The notes: generated from the sequence alone by a model not told the origin. A DNA stretch of 64,000 bases from Thiocapsa rosea (GCF_003634315.1 NZ_RBXL01000001.1:1162501-1226500), one strand, 5' to 3'. Counted from the stretch's first letter, positions 1 through 10,765 are shown. Numbers and translations are program-made.

Positions 1-352
1 CGTCGCGAATGGCATCGACGACGGCATCATCGACGATGGTCGGGCGCTTGAAATGCTCCCCGCCGTGGACGACGCGATGACCGATGACGGCCAGCTCCGA
101 GACGTCGCCCAGGACCCTCGTCTCGTGCAGGGCCTTGACGATGCGATCGATGCCGTCCTGATGGGTCGGGATCGGCACCCGGGCGCGACCCGACTGCCGG
201 ATCCCCGATGCATCCAACCACTCCTCCTTGATTTCGCCCTCGGGCTCTCCGATGCGCGAGACCGAGCCCGAGGCGAGGGCAACCCAATCCTCGCTGAGGA
301 AGAGCTGATATTTGATCGACGAGCTGCCTGAATTGAGGACGAGTACCTTCAC
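1..352 (-). CDS. ackA: acetate kinase, N-terminal part (runs off the window)
   Basis: Acetate kinase converts acetyl phosphate and ADP to acetate and ATP in the cytoplasm, the second step of the Pta-AckA pathway. The translation starts MKVLVLNSGSSSIKYQLF, the canonical N-terminal acetokinase phosphate-binding motif, and continues to a VIGHRVVHGGE block with the family's substrate-site residues. About 117 residues are visible and the rest lies beyond position 1. The start is GTG at 352, 13 bp downstream of the pta stop, so the two genes are one transcription unit. Confidence 0.95.
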   Translation of the reverse strand, partial: MKVLVLNSGSSSIKYQLFLSEDWVALASGSVSRIGEPEGEIKEEWLDASGIRQSGRARVPIPTHQDGIDRIVKALHETRVLGDVSELAVIGHRVVHGGEHFKRPTIVDDAVVDAIRD

Positions 353-365
353 CTGAGTCTCCTGA

Positions 366-2501
366 TCAGTCCCGAGTCACGTGGGCGTCGGCATCGGCTT
401 GCGCCGCGGCGAGGGCGTGATCGTTCTGTGCCTGAATCGCGGTGATCGTCACCGTATTGACGATGTCTGTCACGGTGCAGCCGCGACTCAGATCGTTGAC
501 GGGCTTCTTCAGGCCCTGCAGCACCGGGCCGATCGCCACAGCATTGGCGCTGCGCTGGACCGCCTTGTAGGTGTTGTTGCCGGTATTGAGATCCGGAAAG
601 ACGAAGACGGTCGCGCGACCGGCGACCTCGCTCTCGGGCATCTTCGAGCGCGCCACCCCGATGTCGACCGCCGCATCGTACTGGATCGGACCTTCCAGCT
701 TGAGATCGGGACGACGCTCGCGTGCGATCCGCACCGCCTCGCGCACCCGCTCCACATCCGCGCCCTTTCCCGAGCTGCCGCTGGAATAGGAGAGCATGGC
801 CACACGCGGCTCGATCCCGAACGCGGCTGCCGTCCCGGCGGAGGTGATGGCGATGTCTGCCAGATCTTCCGATGTCGGGTTCGGGTTCACGGCACAGTCG
901 CCGTAAACCAAGACCCGATCGGCGAGACACATGAAGAAGACGCTGGAGACAAGCTTCACCCCCGGCTTGGTCTTGATGATCTCGAACGCCGGTCGGATGG
1001 TGTGCTGGGTGGTGTGTACGGCGCCCGAAACCATGCCGTCGGCGTCGCCCGTGTGGACCATCATGGTGCCGAAATAGCTCACGTCCTCGAGTGCGTCGCG
1101 TGCCATCTGCTCGGAGATGCACTTGTGCTTGCGCAGCTCGAAATAGGTTTGCGCATAGCGCTCGCGATCCGGGGCGGTGATCGGGTCGATGATGGGGATG
1201 TCATCCAGCTTGAGCCCCAGCTCGCCGATCCGACGGCGGATCTTCTCGGGGTCGCCGAGCAAGGTAAGGTCCACGACCTGGCGCAGCGTGAGGATCTCCG
1301 CCGCCCGCAGGATCCTCTCGTCGGTGCCCTCGGGCAGCACAATGCGCTGACGACGCGACTTGGCGCGTCGCACCAGCTCGTACTCGAACATCAGCGGCGT
1401 GGTGCGGTCGGAGTGTCGCACCGCGATCCGAGCGCGAAGCTCTTCGATGTCCACATGGCCTTCGAAGAGACCGAGGCCGGCCGCGATCTTGCGTTCGTCA
1501 CCGGGGAGGATGGTCGCCTCGATGCCGTTCACCCGCATGGCCGTCGTGAAGGTGTCGGTCGGCACCCGCAGGATCGAGACCTTGGTGCGGCGCAGACCCT
1601 CGAGCAGACGCTGGACGTTCTCCGCCGGCTGCAGTCCGCCGGTCAGGAGCAGCCCGGCCACACGCGGGAAGGACGAGGAGACGTCGGCCGCGAGACTCGC
1701 GAGGATGATGTCCGAGCGGTCGCCGGCGGTGATGATGAGACAGCCGTCCTCGATGTAGCTCAAGAAATCCGGGACCTCCATGGCCGCGATCTTGTAGTTG
1801 GAGACGACCTGGTTCATCGCGTCGCCGTCGCCGCAGAGACATTCGCAGTCCAGGGCCTGGCGGATCTCGCCGACGGTCGGCATGCCCAGTGCGGCCTGGC
1901 GCGGCAGCACGTAGACGTTCTCGCGCTCCGGCAAGAGCTTGCGGGCACGGGCCTTGACCGTCTCGACATGTTCCGGGTCGACCCCGTTGATGACGCTCGC
2001 AAGGAAGTCTCCGCCGCGATTACGCATCGACTCGTGGGCCATGTAGAGCGCCTCGAGCGCCTCCTCCGGGCTGCGCCCGAAGCCTTTCACCACGACCACG
2101 ACGTTGCAGCCGAGGTTGTTGGCCAGGTCGGCGTTGAAGTCGAACTCCAGGGAGGGCACGAGGCCGTCGAAATCGGTTCCGGCGCAGACGACCAGTTCGC
2201 AGCTCTCTTCCAGCATCTTGAATTTATTCAAGATCATCTTGAGTAGTTCGTCATACTGACCGGCTGCAACCAGATGACTGGCGGTTTCCGCCGTACAGCC
2301 GTAGAGCATCTCCGGAGAGAAGGGAAGGTCGTAACGGCTGCGGATGAGTGTGGTCAGGTTGTCCTGCTCGACGCCCTTGGAGACGATCGGGCGAAAGAAC
2401 CCCACCTTCCGATTGATGGCATAGAGCATCTCCATGAAGCCCAGAACAACCACGGACTTACCGCTGCCGGAACCGGCACCGGCGATGTAGACGCTTTGCA
2501 T
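366..2501 (-). CDS. pta: phosphate acetyltransferase (long, DRTGG-containing type)
   Basis: Phosphate acetyltransferase interconverts acetyl-CoA and acetyl phosphate and feeds ackA downstream. The protein is about 711 residues, matching the long enterobacterial type. It has an N-terminal P-loop-like segment (AGAGSGSGKSVVV, residues 5-17), a central regulatory domain, and a C-terminal PTA_PTB catalytic domain with the blocks RIVLPEGTDERILRAAEIL and SYSSGSSGKG. The ATG at 2501 is chosen because GAGGAAG lies just upstream and the P-loop follows at once; the frame is open 32 codons further upstream but without family similarity. A composite repeat lies upstream at 2641-2835. Confidence 0.96.
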   Translation of the reverse strand: MQSVYIAGAGSGSGKSVVVLGFMEMLYAINRKVGFFRPIVSKGVEQDNLTTLIRSRYDLPFSPEMLYGCTAETASHLVAAGQYDELLKMILNKFKMLEESCELVVCAGTDFDGLVPSLEFDFNADLANNLGCNVVVVVKGFGRSPEEALEALYMAHESMRNRGGDFLASVINGVDPEHVETVKARARKLLPERENVYVLPRQAALGMPTVGEIRQALDCECLCGDGDAMNQVVSNYKIAAMEVPDFLSYIEDGCLIITAGDRSDIILASLAADVSSSFPRVAGLLLTGGLQPAENVQRLLEGLRRTKVSILRVPTDTFTTAMRVNGIEATILPGDERKIAAGLGLFEGHVDIEELRARIAVRHSDRTTPLMFEYELVRRAKSRRQRIVLPEGTDERILRAAEILTLRQVVDLTLLGDPEKIRRRIGELGLKLDDIPIIDPITAPDRERYAQTYFELRKHKCISEQMARDALEDVSYFGTMMVHTGDADGMVSGAVHTTQHTIRPAFEIIKTKPGVKLVSSVFFMCLADRVLVYGDCAVNPNPTSEDLADIAITSAGTAAAFGIEPRVAMLSYSSGSSGKGADVERVREAVRIARERRPDLKLEGPIQYDAAVDIGVARSKMPESEVAGRATVFVFPDLNTGNNTYKAVQRSANAVAIGPVLQGLKKPVNDLSRGCTVTDIVNTVTITAIQAQNDHALAAAQADADAHVTRD

Positions 2502-2640
2502 GGATCTTCCTCTTGCGCGAAACAGGCTGGACGGGGTCGAGCGACCCGATCGAGTGATTTGATGATTCGGCACGGCGAACGCCCCCGAATGCTGCACTGC
2601 GCAAAAATACCAGAAAACGGCGCTCGACGGCGACCTCGTA

Positions 2641-2727
2641 TTAAGCCGCGTCCGAGCGATATGTTGATGTCCGGCTCAGGTCCGCACCCTCAAGTGCACC
2701 AAAGGTCTTATCCCTGACGCGGCTTAA
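2641..2727. repeat. 85-bp TIR element copy 1A (first of a pair)
   Basis: Begins TTAAGCCGCGTC and ends GACGCGGCTTAA, a perfect 12-bp inverted repeat. The interior (GCACC...CACCAAA...CTTATCCCTGACGC) closely resembles the copy at 33187-33274. A 21-bp AT-rich spacer (2728-2748) separates it from copy 1B. It lies upstream of pta. Confidence 0.85.
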
Positions 2728-2748
2728 GTCATTAAAATTTTTATCGTC

Positions 2749-2835
2749 TTGAACCGCGTCGACTCGGACGCCTGTCGGTATCCACAATATCCAGGCAAAC
2801 CCCGCGCCGTCCATGTCGCACCGGACGCGGTTCAA
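2749..2835. repeat. 85-bp TIR element copy 1B (second of a pair)
   Basis: Begins TTGAACCGCGTC and ends GACGCGGTTCAA. Both ends carry the same A-to-G / T-to-C change, so the terminal inverted repeat is preserved by compensation. A duplicated end fragment (CCGCGGTTCAA) follows at 2836-2846 and supplies the TGA stop of the next gene. Confidence 0.85.
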
Positions 2836-2842
2836 CCGCGGT

Positions 2843-3889
2843 TCAAAGGGCCTCGGACAGCCGCCACTCGCCGAAACTCTCGGTCAAGTACGCCTTGCTG
2901 CTGATGTAGTTCAAAACGTTGCGCAGTCGGTAGAAGCGCACGACCGAGTCGACCCGGATCAGTTCGTTGCCGCGCTCATCGAAGAAGAGGATCGACGGGG
3001 CATAGAAAAGTCCGAGCTGTTCGGCCCACGCGCGTGCCGTGGTGCGCTCCCCGGAGGGCGTAACGACGGGCGTCTCGGACCACATGTCGAGCTGGACGCT
3101 GTCGAAGTTACCGAAATAGCGCGTAATCGCGGGCTCCTTCAGGGCTTGGCCGTGCAGCACGTCGCAGGCATGGCAATCGCCTTGCTCGAAGAAGACGGCG
3201 AGCGGGCGCTCGCTCGGGAAGCGTCGATCCAGGTTGTACGGGGGCTTCGCGAAGAAGGGCTGCTCGTTCAGGTCCTCCGGCTCGAACACCATGCGGTTCT
3301 CGCCGCGGGCGAGATAATCCCGAAAGGTCTCGCGGGTGTAGTGCCCGTCGGCGACATACTCGAGCGCGGCACGGAACTGATAGGGCGGATAATAGCCGCG
3401 CAAGCGCAGGGCGAGCTTGCCTTCGGCGTCGTAGAAGAGCAGAGAGGGGGTGAAATTGGTGTCCTCGCGGATGGAGAACTCACGCTCGGTCATCACCGCG
3501 CCGTCGATCGTCGTGACCTCCTCTACGCCCCAAACGTCGATGGAGACCAGATCGAAATGACGCTGCGTGTACTCAAGGATATCGGAAAGACCGAAGTTCT
3601 CGTTCAGAAGTTTATGGCAGTAGGCACAATGTTTCTGGCCGAAATAGACGATCAGCCCCTGTTTGTCGTCGGCGATCGCCTCCTCGAGGTCGCTGGGAAG
3701 ATCGAGGAAACCCGTTTTGAACCAATCCGGATGCTCGAGCAAATCCTCGCGCGGGAAGTCGTCGAAGCTGTAGGCCGAATCATCCGGCGGGGGCACGTCT
3801 TGGGCCTTCGCGCCGTCGATGACCGTCGGGGCGCCCGCGAGCAGGCCCAGTGTCAAGACGATCGCCGAGGCGGCGGAAAAACGAAACAT
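2843..3889 (-). CDS. exported protein with two thioredoxin-like domains
   Basis: Predicted periplasmic thiol protein of 348 residues. Residues 1 to about 30 form a signal peptide (FRFSAASAIVLTLGLLAGAP). Two thioredoxin-fold segments follow, each with a CxxC pair: HCAYC (C88, C91) and DCHAC (C239, C242). Each is followed by a SILFF- or SLLFY-type strand next to a proline typical of the cis-Pro region. This resembles SoxW/DsbE-like thiol proteins used in cytochrome maturation or sulfur oxidation, but the substrate is unknown. The start at 3889 has GGAG about 8 bases upstream; an in-frame ATG 8 codons earlier abuts a repeat. The TGA stop lies in a duplicated repeat end. Confidence 0.82.
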   Translation of the reverse strand: MFRFSAASAIVLTLGLLAGAPTVIDGAKAQDVPPPDDSAYSFDDFPREDLLEHPDWFKTGFLDLPSDLEEAIADDKQGLIVYFGQKHCAYCHKLLNENFGLSDILEYTQRHFDLVSIDVWGVEEVTTIDGAVMTEREFSIREDTNFTPSLLFYDAEGKLALRLRGYYPPYQFRAALEYVADGHYTRETFRDYLARGENRMVFEPEDLNEQPFFAKPPYNLDRRFPSERPLAVFFEQGDCHACDVLHGQALKEPAITRYFGNFDSVQLDMWSETPVVTPSGERTTARAWAEQLGLFYAPSILFFDERGNELIRVDSVVRFYRLRNVLNYISSKAYLTESFGEWRLSEAL

Positions 3890-3910
3890 GCGTGATCTCC
3901 GTTGGGGGTT

Positions 3911-3995
3911 CAAACCGCGTCCAGAGTGAAATGCGTCGTTTTCACGTTGTATCGGGCTCAGGGATTCTTCCGACCTTCTTGGAGACGCGGTTTAA
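3911..3995. repeat. 85-bp TIR element copy 2A (first of a pair)
   Basis: AAACCGCGTC...GACGCGGTTTAA, GCGTC class. The interior (CAGAGTGAAATGCGTCGTTTTCACGTT) is shared with the copies at 10766, 43244 (inverted) and 50715. An AT-rich spacer follows at 3996-4015. Confidence 0.85.
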
Positions 3996-4015
3996 AATTT
4001 AAAATTTTTTAGTAT

Positions 4016-4102
4016 TTAAAATGCGCCCGCGCCGACAGTTGTCGGAGCCGGCGCGGCCGAGACAAATCAACACACGACCCATATCGCGTCGGGCGCGGTT
4101 TA
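4016..4102. repeat. 85-bp TIR element copy 2B (second of a pair)
   Basis: GCGC class, ending GGGCGCGGTTTA, with a GCCGACAGTTGTCGG internal palindrome. The left end is degraded (TTAAAATGCGCC). Its right terminal TTA provides the TAA stop of nudE on the minus strand. Confidence 0.8.
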
Positions 4103-4651
4103 GGGTCGAGGCTCGCGACCCATAACACGCAAGGCGATGAACAGGGCCGCGACCGACCGGGCCTCGTCGAAGTCCTCCCGAGCAAGCAACGCGTCGATCG
4201 CGTCGAGCCTCCAAGGCACCACCTCGATCGGCTCCGGCTCGTCGCCGGGGAGCGACTTGGGATAGAGGTCGCGCGCCAGCACGATGAGACTATGATGCTC
4301 GATATAGCCGGGCACCAGCGAGACGCGTTTGATGATGCGCAGGTCACGGGCGCCGTAGCCGATCTCCTCCTGGATCTCGCGATCGGCGGCGGCCAAGGGA
4401 TCCTCGCCGGCCTCCACGACGCCCTTGGGCAGGCCGAGCTCGTAGCGGTCGCTGCCGGCACCGTACTCGCGGATCAGGAGCACGGTTTCGGCGTCGAGCA
4501 TGGGGACGATCATCACCGAATCCGTGCCCCCGGGCACGCGCTCGAAGGTGCGGCGCGCGCCGTTCGCAAACTCGAGATCGACCTCCTCCACCCGGAACAA
4601 GCGGCTCTGGGCGACGATCCGCCGATCCAGTATTTTCGGTTTGCGCAGCAT
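4100..4651 (-). CDS. nudE: ADP compounds hydrolase NudE (Nudix family)
   Basis: Hydrolyses ADP-ribose, Ap3A and NADH-type nucleotides to AMP plus a phosphorylated product. The 183-residue protein carries the Nudix box GVVEAGEDPLAAADREIQEE followed by IG, which matches Gx5Ex7REUxEExGU exactly. Length and sequence fit NudE rather than the ADP-ribose pyrophosphatase NudF. It diverges from yrfG with 69 bp between the starts, the same partner as in E. coli. The TAA stop is contributed by the end of the adjoining repeat element. Confidence 0.93.
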   Translation of the reverse strand: MLRKPKILDRRIVAQSRLFRVEEVDLEFANGARRTFERVPGGTDSVMIVPMLDAETVLLIREYGAGSDRYELGLPKGVVEAGEDPLAAADREIQEEIGYGARDLRIIKRVSLVPGYIEHHSLIVLARDLYPKSLPGDEPEPIEVVPWRLDAIDALLAREDFDEARSVAALFIALRVMGREPRP

Positions 4652-4720
4652 GAACGAAACTCCGATGGGTCAAGTCGCTGCGAAGCGACGCTGGAAACAC
4701 GAGGCGACAAGGGGCATGGC

Positions 4721-5386
4721 ATGATCGATTGGCATCGTATCGACTCCGTCTTCCTGGATATGGACGGCACCCTGCTCGACCTGCACTTCGACAATCATTT
4801 TTGGCTCGAGCATGTCCCCGCGCGCTACGCGCAAGCCCGTGGGCTCGCGCCCGAGGTCGCCAAGGCCGAGCTGCTCGCCCGCTATCGCGACGTCGAGGGT
4901 ACACTCGAGTGGTACTGCGTCGATCACTGGAGCCGCGAGCTCGGTCTGGATATCGCCCTGCTCAAGCAGGAGGTCGAGCATCTGATTGCCGTCCATCCGC
5001 ACGTGCTTGACTTTTTGGAGGCACTCGAACGGCGCGGCAAGCGCCGTGTCCTCGTCACCAACGCCCATCAGAAGGCGCTCGCGCTCAAGCTCTCGCGCAC
5101 ACGGCTCGGCGGGCACTTCGACCGGGTCATCTGCTCGCATGACTTGAAGGTCGCCAAGGAGACGCCGGGGTTTTGGCCGCTGGTTCAGGCGATCGAGCCC
5201 TTCGACGTGGAGCGGACCCTCTTCATCGACGACAGCACAAGCGTCCTGCGCGCAGCGCACGACTTCGGATTTCGCTGGTTGATCGCCGTCGTCGAGCCCG
5301 ACTCGAAGGGTCCGAGGCGCGAGGTCGCCGATTTCCCGGCGATCGCTCACTTCGGCGATCTGCTTCCGGGTCTGCATTCGGACTGA
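4721..5386 (+). CDS. yrfG: GMP/IMP nucleotidase YrfG (HAD hydrolase)
   Basis: HAD-superfamily 5'-nucleotidase of 221 residues. Motif I is DMDGTLLD (residues 12-19 region), motif II LVTNAH, motif III around KVAKETPGFW, and motif IV FIDDS. The family hydrolyses IMP and GMP, helping to balance purine nucleotides. The neighbour nudE supports the name, since nudE and yrfG are adjacent in many gammaproteobacteria. The ATG at 4721 is chosen because similarity begins at MIDWHRIDSVFLDMDG; the frame is open well upstream without support. Confidence 0.93.
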   Translation: MIDWHRIDSVFLDMDGTLLDLHFDNHFWLEHVPARYAQARGLAPEVAKAELLARYRDVEGTLEWYCVDHWSRELGLDIALLKQEVEHLIAVHPHVLDFLEALERRGKRRVLVTNAHQKALALKLSRTRLGGHFDRVICSHDLKVAKETPGFWPLVQAIEPFDVERTLFIDDSTSVLRAAHDFGFRWLIAVVEPDSKGPRREVADFPAIAHFGDLLPGLHSD

Positions 5387-5413
5387 CCGAGTGACAAGGT
5401 GCGGTTTCGCCGC

Positions 5414-7030
5414 TCAATCGACCGGCTCGGGCGCCGGAGCAGGCGTCGGCGGATTCGTGCCGTCTGCGCTCGGTTTCTTGGCCCGACGCCGCCGACGTCG
5501 CTTCTTCGGCTCACCCGTCGAGGTCTCCGTCTGCGGCGCGCCCGCCTCCGGGCTATCGATCACCGGCGCGTCGCTGACCGCCAACCGGGCCGCCGCCGAC
5601 GGATCCGTAAGCGCAGCGATCTCGGGCTGTCTGCGAGGTGCCGCGACAGGGGTCTCGGCCGGAGTCTCCGCGGACGGCGCCCTCGGCTGCGCCTCCTCCG
5701 ACCGCGATGGCGACCGGGACGGCGACCGACGCTCCCCGCCCGAGCGTGGACGGCGCTCGCCGCGCCCGGCACCGGCTCCGCCGCCACGGGGCGCGCGTGC
5801 AGGCCGCGCCTCGCACCGATCCTCTCGGTCCGGGCGCATCCGGCTGCGCGGATTCACCTCGGCGAGCAGCGCCGGATCGACCGGCTCGACGGGGATCTTC
5901 GCGCCGATGAATGCCTCGATGTCCGGCAGGCAGAAGGCATAGGTCTCGCAGACGAAGCCGATGGCGTCGCCCGCGGCACCGGCACGCGCGGTTCGCCCGA
6001 TGCGGTGGACATAGTCCTCCGGATCCTCGGGCAGATCGTAGTTCACGACATGGGTCACGTCCGGGATGTGCAGGCCGCGCGCGGCCACATCCGTGCCGAC
6101 CAGCACCGGGAGCGTGCCGTCGGTGAAGTCCTTCAGGAGCTTCAGACGCTTTTTCTGGGGCACGTCCCCGGAGAGCACCGCGGTGTTGATCCCGTTGCCC
6201 TGGAGAAAACCCCAGACGCGATCGGCCTCGCGTTTGGTGTTGACGAAGACCATGATGCGCGCATCGTCCCAGCCGCGGACCAGGCCGAGCAGCAAGGCGA
6301 TCTTCTCCTCGTTGGAGGTCATATAGCAGCTTTGGCGCACGCGATCGGCCGTGATGGTCTCGGTCTCGATCTTTACGAGCTGCGGGTGATTCATGTGCTC
6401 GTAGGCGAGCTCGGTGACGCGATAGGAGAGTGTCGCCGAGAAGAGGAGCCCCTGACGGTTCTCCGGCGGCGGCATCCGCCGGAGCAGGAAGCGGATATCC
6501 TTGATGAATCCGAGGTCGAACATGCGATCGGCCTCGTCGAGCACGACCGCCTCGATCGCCTGCAGGTCGAAGACCTTTTGCTTGAAATAGTCGATCAGGC
6601 GCCCAGGTGTGCCGATGAGGATATCGACGCCGCCGGCAACCTGATCGCGCTGCTCCTGATAGCCTGCTCCGCCGTAGACCACGGCGATGCGCAACCCCGT
6701 GTGCTTGGCAAGTAGCTCCGTATCCCGGTGAATCTGCACGGCAAGCTCGCGGGTCGGGGCTAGTATCAGCGCACGCGGACGTGCGATCTGCACAGGGGCA
6801 GGTCCGGGATTGGTCAGCAGGCGCTGCATCAGAACGATCAGAAAGGCAGCGGTCTTGCCGGTGCCGGTCTGGGCCTGACCGGCAACGTCCCGGCCCGACA
6901 GTGCGATCGGCAGGGTTTGTTCCTGGATCGGGGTACAGCGGGTAAAGCCCGCCTCTTCGAGTCCGTCGATGATCCGTTGATCGAGCGCGAAGCTGTCGAA
7001 GCGGGTCTGAGTGAGGTGTTTGTCGGTCAT
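5414..7030 (-). CDS. rhlB: ATP-dependent RNA helicase RhlB
   Basis: DEAD-box RNA helicase that in enterobacteria works with RNase E in the degradosome. The 538-residue protein has a Q motif ([13 protein letters not shown]), Walker A AQTGTGKT (53-60), PTRELA, TPGRL, DEAD, SAT and HRIGRTAR in order. The last 150 or so residues form a long basic, low-complexity tail (Arg, Gly, Ser, Pro, then [14 protein letters not shown]), the usual place for RNA and RNase E contacts. The start at 7030 gives [16 protein letters not shown]. It diverges from trxA-rho across a 232-bp promoter region, the conserved rhlB/trxA/rho arrangement. Confidence 0.95.
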   Translation of the reverse strand: MTDKHLTQTRFDSFALDQRIIDGLEEAGFTRCTPIQEQTLPIALSGRDVAGQAQTGTGKTAAFLIVLMQRLLTNPGPAPVQIARPRALILAPTRELAVQIHRDTELLAKHTGLRIAVVYGGAGYQEQRDQVAGGVDILIGTPGRLIDYFKQKVFDLQAIEAVVLDEADRMFDLGFIKDIRFLLRRMPPPENRQGLLFSATLSYRVTELAYEHMNHPQLVKIETETITADRVRQSCYMTSNEEKIALLLGLVRGWDDARIMVFVNTKREADRVWGFLQGNGINTAVLSGDVPQKKRLKLLKDFTDGTLPVLVGTDVAARGLHIPDVTHVVNYDLPEDPEDYVHRIGRTARAGAAGDAIGFVCETYAFCLPDIEAFIGAKIPVEPVDPALLAEVNPRSRMRPDREDRCEARPARAPRGGGAGAGRGERRPRSGGERRSPSRSPSRSEEAQPRAPSAETPAETPVAAPRRQPEIAALTDPSAAARLAVSDAPVIDSPEAGAPQTETSTGEPKKRRRRRRAKKPSADGTNPPTPAPAPEPVD

Positions 7031-7262
7031 GACGTGGGGAGTCCCTGGAGCTACGCGCCTCGCGGAGTGGGCAAGGCTTGCAAATTCTCTTCGCTTTGGA
7101 TCAAATAGCATCTTACTCAAGGGCACATTCCAACGCCAATTCGCCCGCCCGCTCCACGACCCGTTCGCGCCGCGCCCCAGCGACCCCGCTCCGCCGTCAT
7201 CCGCCGAACGTGATACCGAAACAACCGCCCGTGCCGCAAACACCCTATGGGAGATCACTTCA

Positions 7263-7589
7263 GTGAGCGATAGCATCGTCCATGTGACCGATGATTCATT
7301 CGAAGACGAGGTTCTGAAATCCCTCGAACCCGTGCTCGTGGACTACTGGGCCGACTGGTGCGGACCCTGCAAAATGATCGCACCCGTGCTCGACGAGATC
7401 GCCGGGGAGTACGCGGGCCGCATCAAGGTCGCGAAGCTCAACATCGACGAGAACCCCAACACCCCGCCGCGCTACGGGATTCGCGGCATCCCGACCCTGA
7501 TGCTGTTCCGTCAGGGCGAGGTCGAAGCCACCAAGGTCGGGGCGGTGTCCAAGTCCCAACTGACGGCCTTTATCGACAGCAACCTCTAA
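7263..7589 (+). CDS. trxA: thioredoxin 1
   Basis: Cytoplasmic disulfide reductase of 108 residues. The active site WCGPC sits at residues 32-36, followed by [11 protein letters not shown], and the cis-Pro segment [11 protein letters not shown] is intact. The start is GTG at 7263, because the product then aligns end to end with E. coli TrxA ([13 protein letters not shown] versus MSDKIIHLTDDSF). It is followed by rho after 219 bp, as in other gammaproteobacteria. Confidence 0.97.
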   Translation: MSDSIVHVTDDSFEDEVLKSLEPVLVDYWADWCGPCKMIAPVLDEIAGEYAGRIKVAKLNIDENPNTPPRYGIRGIPTLMLFRQGEVEATKVGAVSKSQLTAFIDSNL

Positions 7590-7808
7590 CGGCCATCGAC
7601 AACGGCATCCGGTTCAACCTCCCGGCCGTCCCGCGGACCGGAACGGATACCGGCACCCATGGCCATCGATCGACACTCCCGAGGGGCCGCCGCCAAGGCG
7701 CCCCGTCCCCGTAAAGCGACCACCCCCAACCGCGTTCCCCCGCAACACGGGCCCTGCCCCGGGGCGTTGCCGAACACCCCCTCACCTCCGCCGACGACAA
7801 AAAATGTG

Positions 7809-9061
<1,253 letters not shown>

Positions 9062-9065
<4 letters not shown>

Positions 9066-9151
9066 ACCGCGTCTCGGTGTGACATGAAACGCGCTGAGCA
9101 GGTCCGCACGCCCTGCGTGAACCAACAACCGATGCAGTCGACGCGGCTTAA
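9062..9151. repeat. 85-bp TIR element copy 3A (first of a pair)
   Basis: TTAAACCGCGTC...GACGCGGCTTAA. Its first TAA is the stop codon of rho. The spacer 9152-9171 is T-rich (GTCTTTATTTTCTTTTGTT). Confidence 0.85.
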
Positions 9152-9171
9152 GTCTTTATTTTCTTTTGTTC

Positions 9172-9256
9172 TAAACCGTGTCCGACTCGGATCTCGCGGG
9201 GTCCGCCAGACGGCCATTTCAAACGCGACATCAAGGCTCGCTCGGGGCGCGGTTTA
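9172..9256. repeat. 85-bp TIR element copy 3B (second of a pair)
   Basis: TAAACCGTGTCC...GGGGCGCGGTTTA, with imperfect termini. It ends 3 bp before the putative start codon of the next gene, leaving no room for an ordinary ribosome-binding site. Confidence 0.78.
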
Positions 9257-9259
9257 GCC

Positions 9260-10369
9260 ATGTACGCGCCGAAGCCGATGCGTCCGCTCTGGCCGCCGCT
9301 CATCAAGCGGGACAAGCCCCCTAAGCCAGGGCAGACCGAAGATGAACGGCGCCAGGCGCGAATCCCGCTCACGCATCATGAGATCCTGGCCCTTGCCGAG
9401 CCCTTCACGCGTCGGGGGCGGCATGTCGATCTCGCCGGGAGCGACCGACTGGCGCGCCGTATCCGTTTCAAACCAACCGCATATCCGGGCACGCGGGGTG
9501 ATCCGGGCGGACTCACCGAGACGCTCGTCCTCGAAAACCCGGGGCGACAACACTTCCGACTGACTCGGACGCTGACCGACGCGGCGGGGCGCGTGGCGAC
9601 CCTGCGCAGCGACGGGCCGGACCCGAAGGCCCTGATCGAGCGGGTCGATGCGGTGGATCCGAGGCGTCAATTCCCCAGGCTCGGCGGGGTGCGGGTGGCC
9701 TGCAGTTATCGGATCGAGGTCGACCCGGGCACCGACGGAGGCTCGAACGAGGCGGTGCGTCTCGTCTTCCTCCGCGCCTTGACGGACGTCGACGGGATCG
9801 GTATCGAACTCGACGCACAGGTCGGGCATGGGATGCCTGCCGAGATCCGGCTCGTTTCGACCCCGCAGCGCGCGATCCGTCCATCGGAGGATCTGCTGGC
9901 GGTCTTGGGATGGGCGTGGCGGTCATTGCGTCCATTCGACAGGGGTTGGCGTGCCCATCTGCGCATCCCGGCGACCGAGCCCGCGCGCACGCCGGATGTG
10001 GAAGCCAAGCTCGCACGGACCTTGGAACATCTCGTCACGACACTCGGCGCATCGCCCGCCGACTTTCACCGGACCTGGCTGCGGCAGCGCTGGTTCGCGT
10101 TGGCGAGACGCACACTCGGACTCATGACGATCGCCGGCCTCCTGGCCATCGGTCCGGGGATCCTGCTGTTCGGCGCCCCGGAGGGCTCCCCGCTGCGCCT
10201 CTTGTCGTTCGTGATGCCCTCGCTCCTGATCCTCGTCCTGATCGCGCGACACGAGGCGCCGAGCCTGAAGGTCACACCGCTGCCGCGGCCCTTGCCTGCC
10301 GACGCCTGGACGCCGATTCCCCGAGATGCCCACGACGACATCTCCGACGACCTCCACGCGTCAGCGTAG
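9260..10369 (+). CDS. hypothetical protein with C-terminal membrane anchor
   Basis: 369-residue protein of no recognised family. Residues 1 to about 285 are soluble, rich in Arg and Asp, with beta-strand-like stretches. Two hydrophobic segments follow near the C-terminus (LMTIAGLLAIGPGILLFG and LLSFVMPSLLILVLIA), ending in a short acidic tail. This suggests a cytoplasmic domain held at the membrane by a hairpin. The start at 9260 abuts repeat 3B and has no Shine-Dalgarno sequence; Met7 at 9278 is an alternative. The 3' end overlaps the convergent cytochrome gene by 9 bp. Confidence 0.65.
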   Translation: MYAPKPMRPLWPPLIKRDKPPKPGQTEDERRQARIPLTHHEILALAEPFTRRGRHVDLAGSDRLARRIRFKPTAYPGTRGDPGGLTETLVLENPGRQHFRLTRTLTDAAGRVATLRSDGPDPKALIERVDAVDPRRQFPRLGGVRVACSYRIEVDPGTDGGSNEAVRLVFLRALTDVDGIGIELDAQVGHGMPAEIRLVSTPQRAIRPSEDLLAVLGWAWRSLRPFDRGWRAHLRIPATEPARTPDVEAKLARTLEHLVTTLGASPADFHRTWLRQRWFALARRTLGLMTIAGLLAIGPGILLFGAPEGSPLRLLSFVMPSLLILVLIARHEAPSLKVTPLPRPLPADAWTPIPRDAHDDISDDLHASA

Positions 10370-10690
10370 GGTAAGCAGATAGGCCACCAGGTCGGCGAGT
10401 TCCTGCTTGGTCAGGTTGGCCGCGGGCATGGTGGCATTTGGAATGGCTGCCTTTGGATCGGTGAAATAGAGCGCGAGCCAAGCCGCGTCCCGCCGCTGAC
10501 CGACACCGTCCAGCGAACCTCCGAGGTTGGCCATCGGCCCCGACACGCCGGCGACGATATGACAGAGATTGCACAGCTTCGCCTCGTAGACCAGACGGCC
10601 GGCCTCAGGACTCCCGTCCTCGGCGCAGACCGTTGCAGCCGGCAAGGCCAAAGTGGCGAGAAGGGCAGCAGTCGCGCGGTGTCCGTTCAT
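10361..10690 (-). CDS. class I cytochrome c, small, secreted
   Basis: Single-heme periplasmic electron carrier of 109 residues. It has a signal peptide (ATAALLATLALPAATVCA), one heme-binding CNLCH motif at about residues 40-44, and a distal methionine candidate in NATMPAANLT, followed by the usual C-terminal helix (ELADLVAYLLTL). A strong AAGGAG precedes the ATG. It probably exchanges electrons with the NapC-like tetraheme protein encoded just upstream on the same strand; the partner is inferred. Confidence 0.88.
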   Translation of the reverse strand: MNGHRATAALLATLALPAATVCAEDGSPEAGRLVYEAKLCNLCHIVAGVSGPMANLGGSLDGVGQRRDAAWLALYFTDPKAAIPNATMPAANLTKQELADLVAYLLTLR

Positions 10691-10765
10691 CGGGGTCTCC
10701 TTTGCGCCGTGTCGTTCGAATCAGTTGTCGGGCTCTTCGGGCGAGGTCTCAGCCGCCTCGCCCGC

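Noticed and set aside
381-2246. 621-codon plus-strand open frame opposite pta
   Set aside because: It is the antisense shadow of pta; composition is His/Arg/Asp-rich without any family pattern, and pta is unmistakable.
7590-7808. Small leader peptide before rho
   Set aside because: Short frames exist, but none has both a ribosome-binding site and a recognisable pattern.
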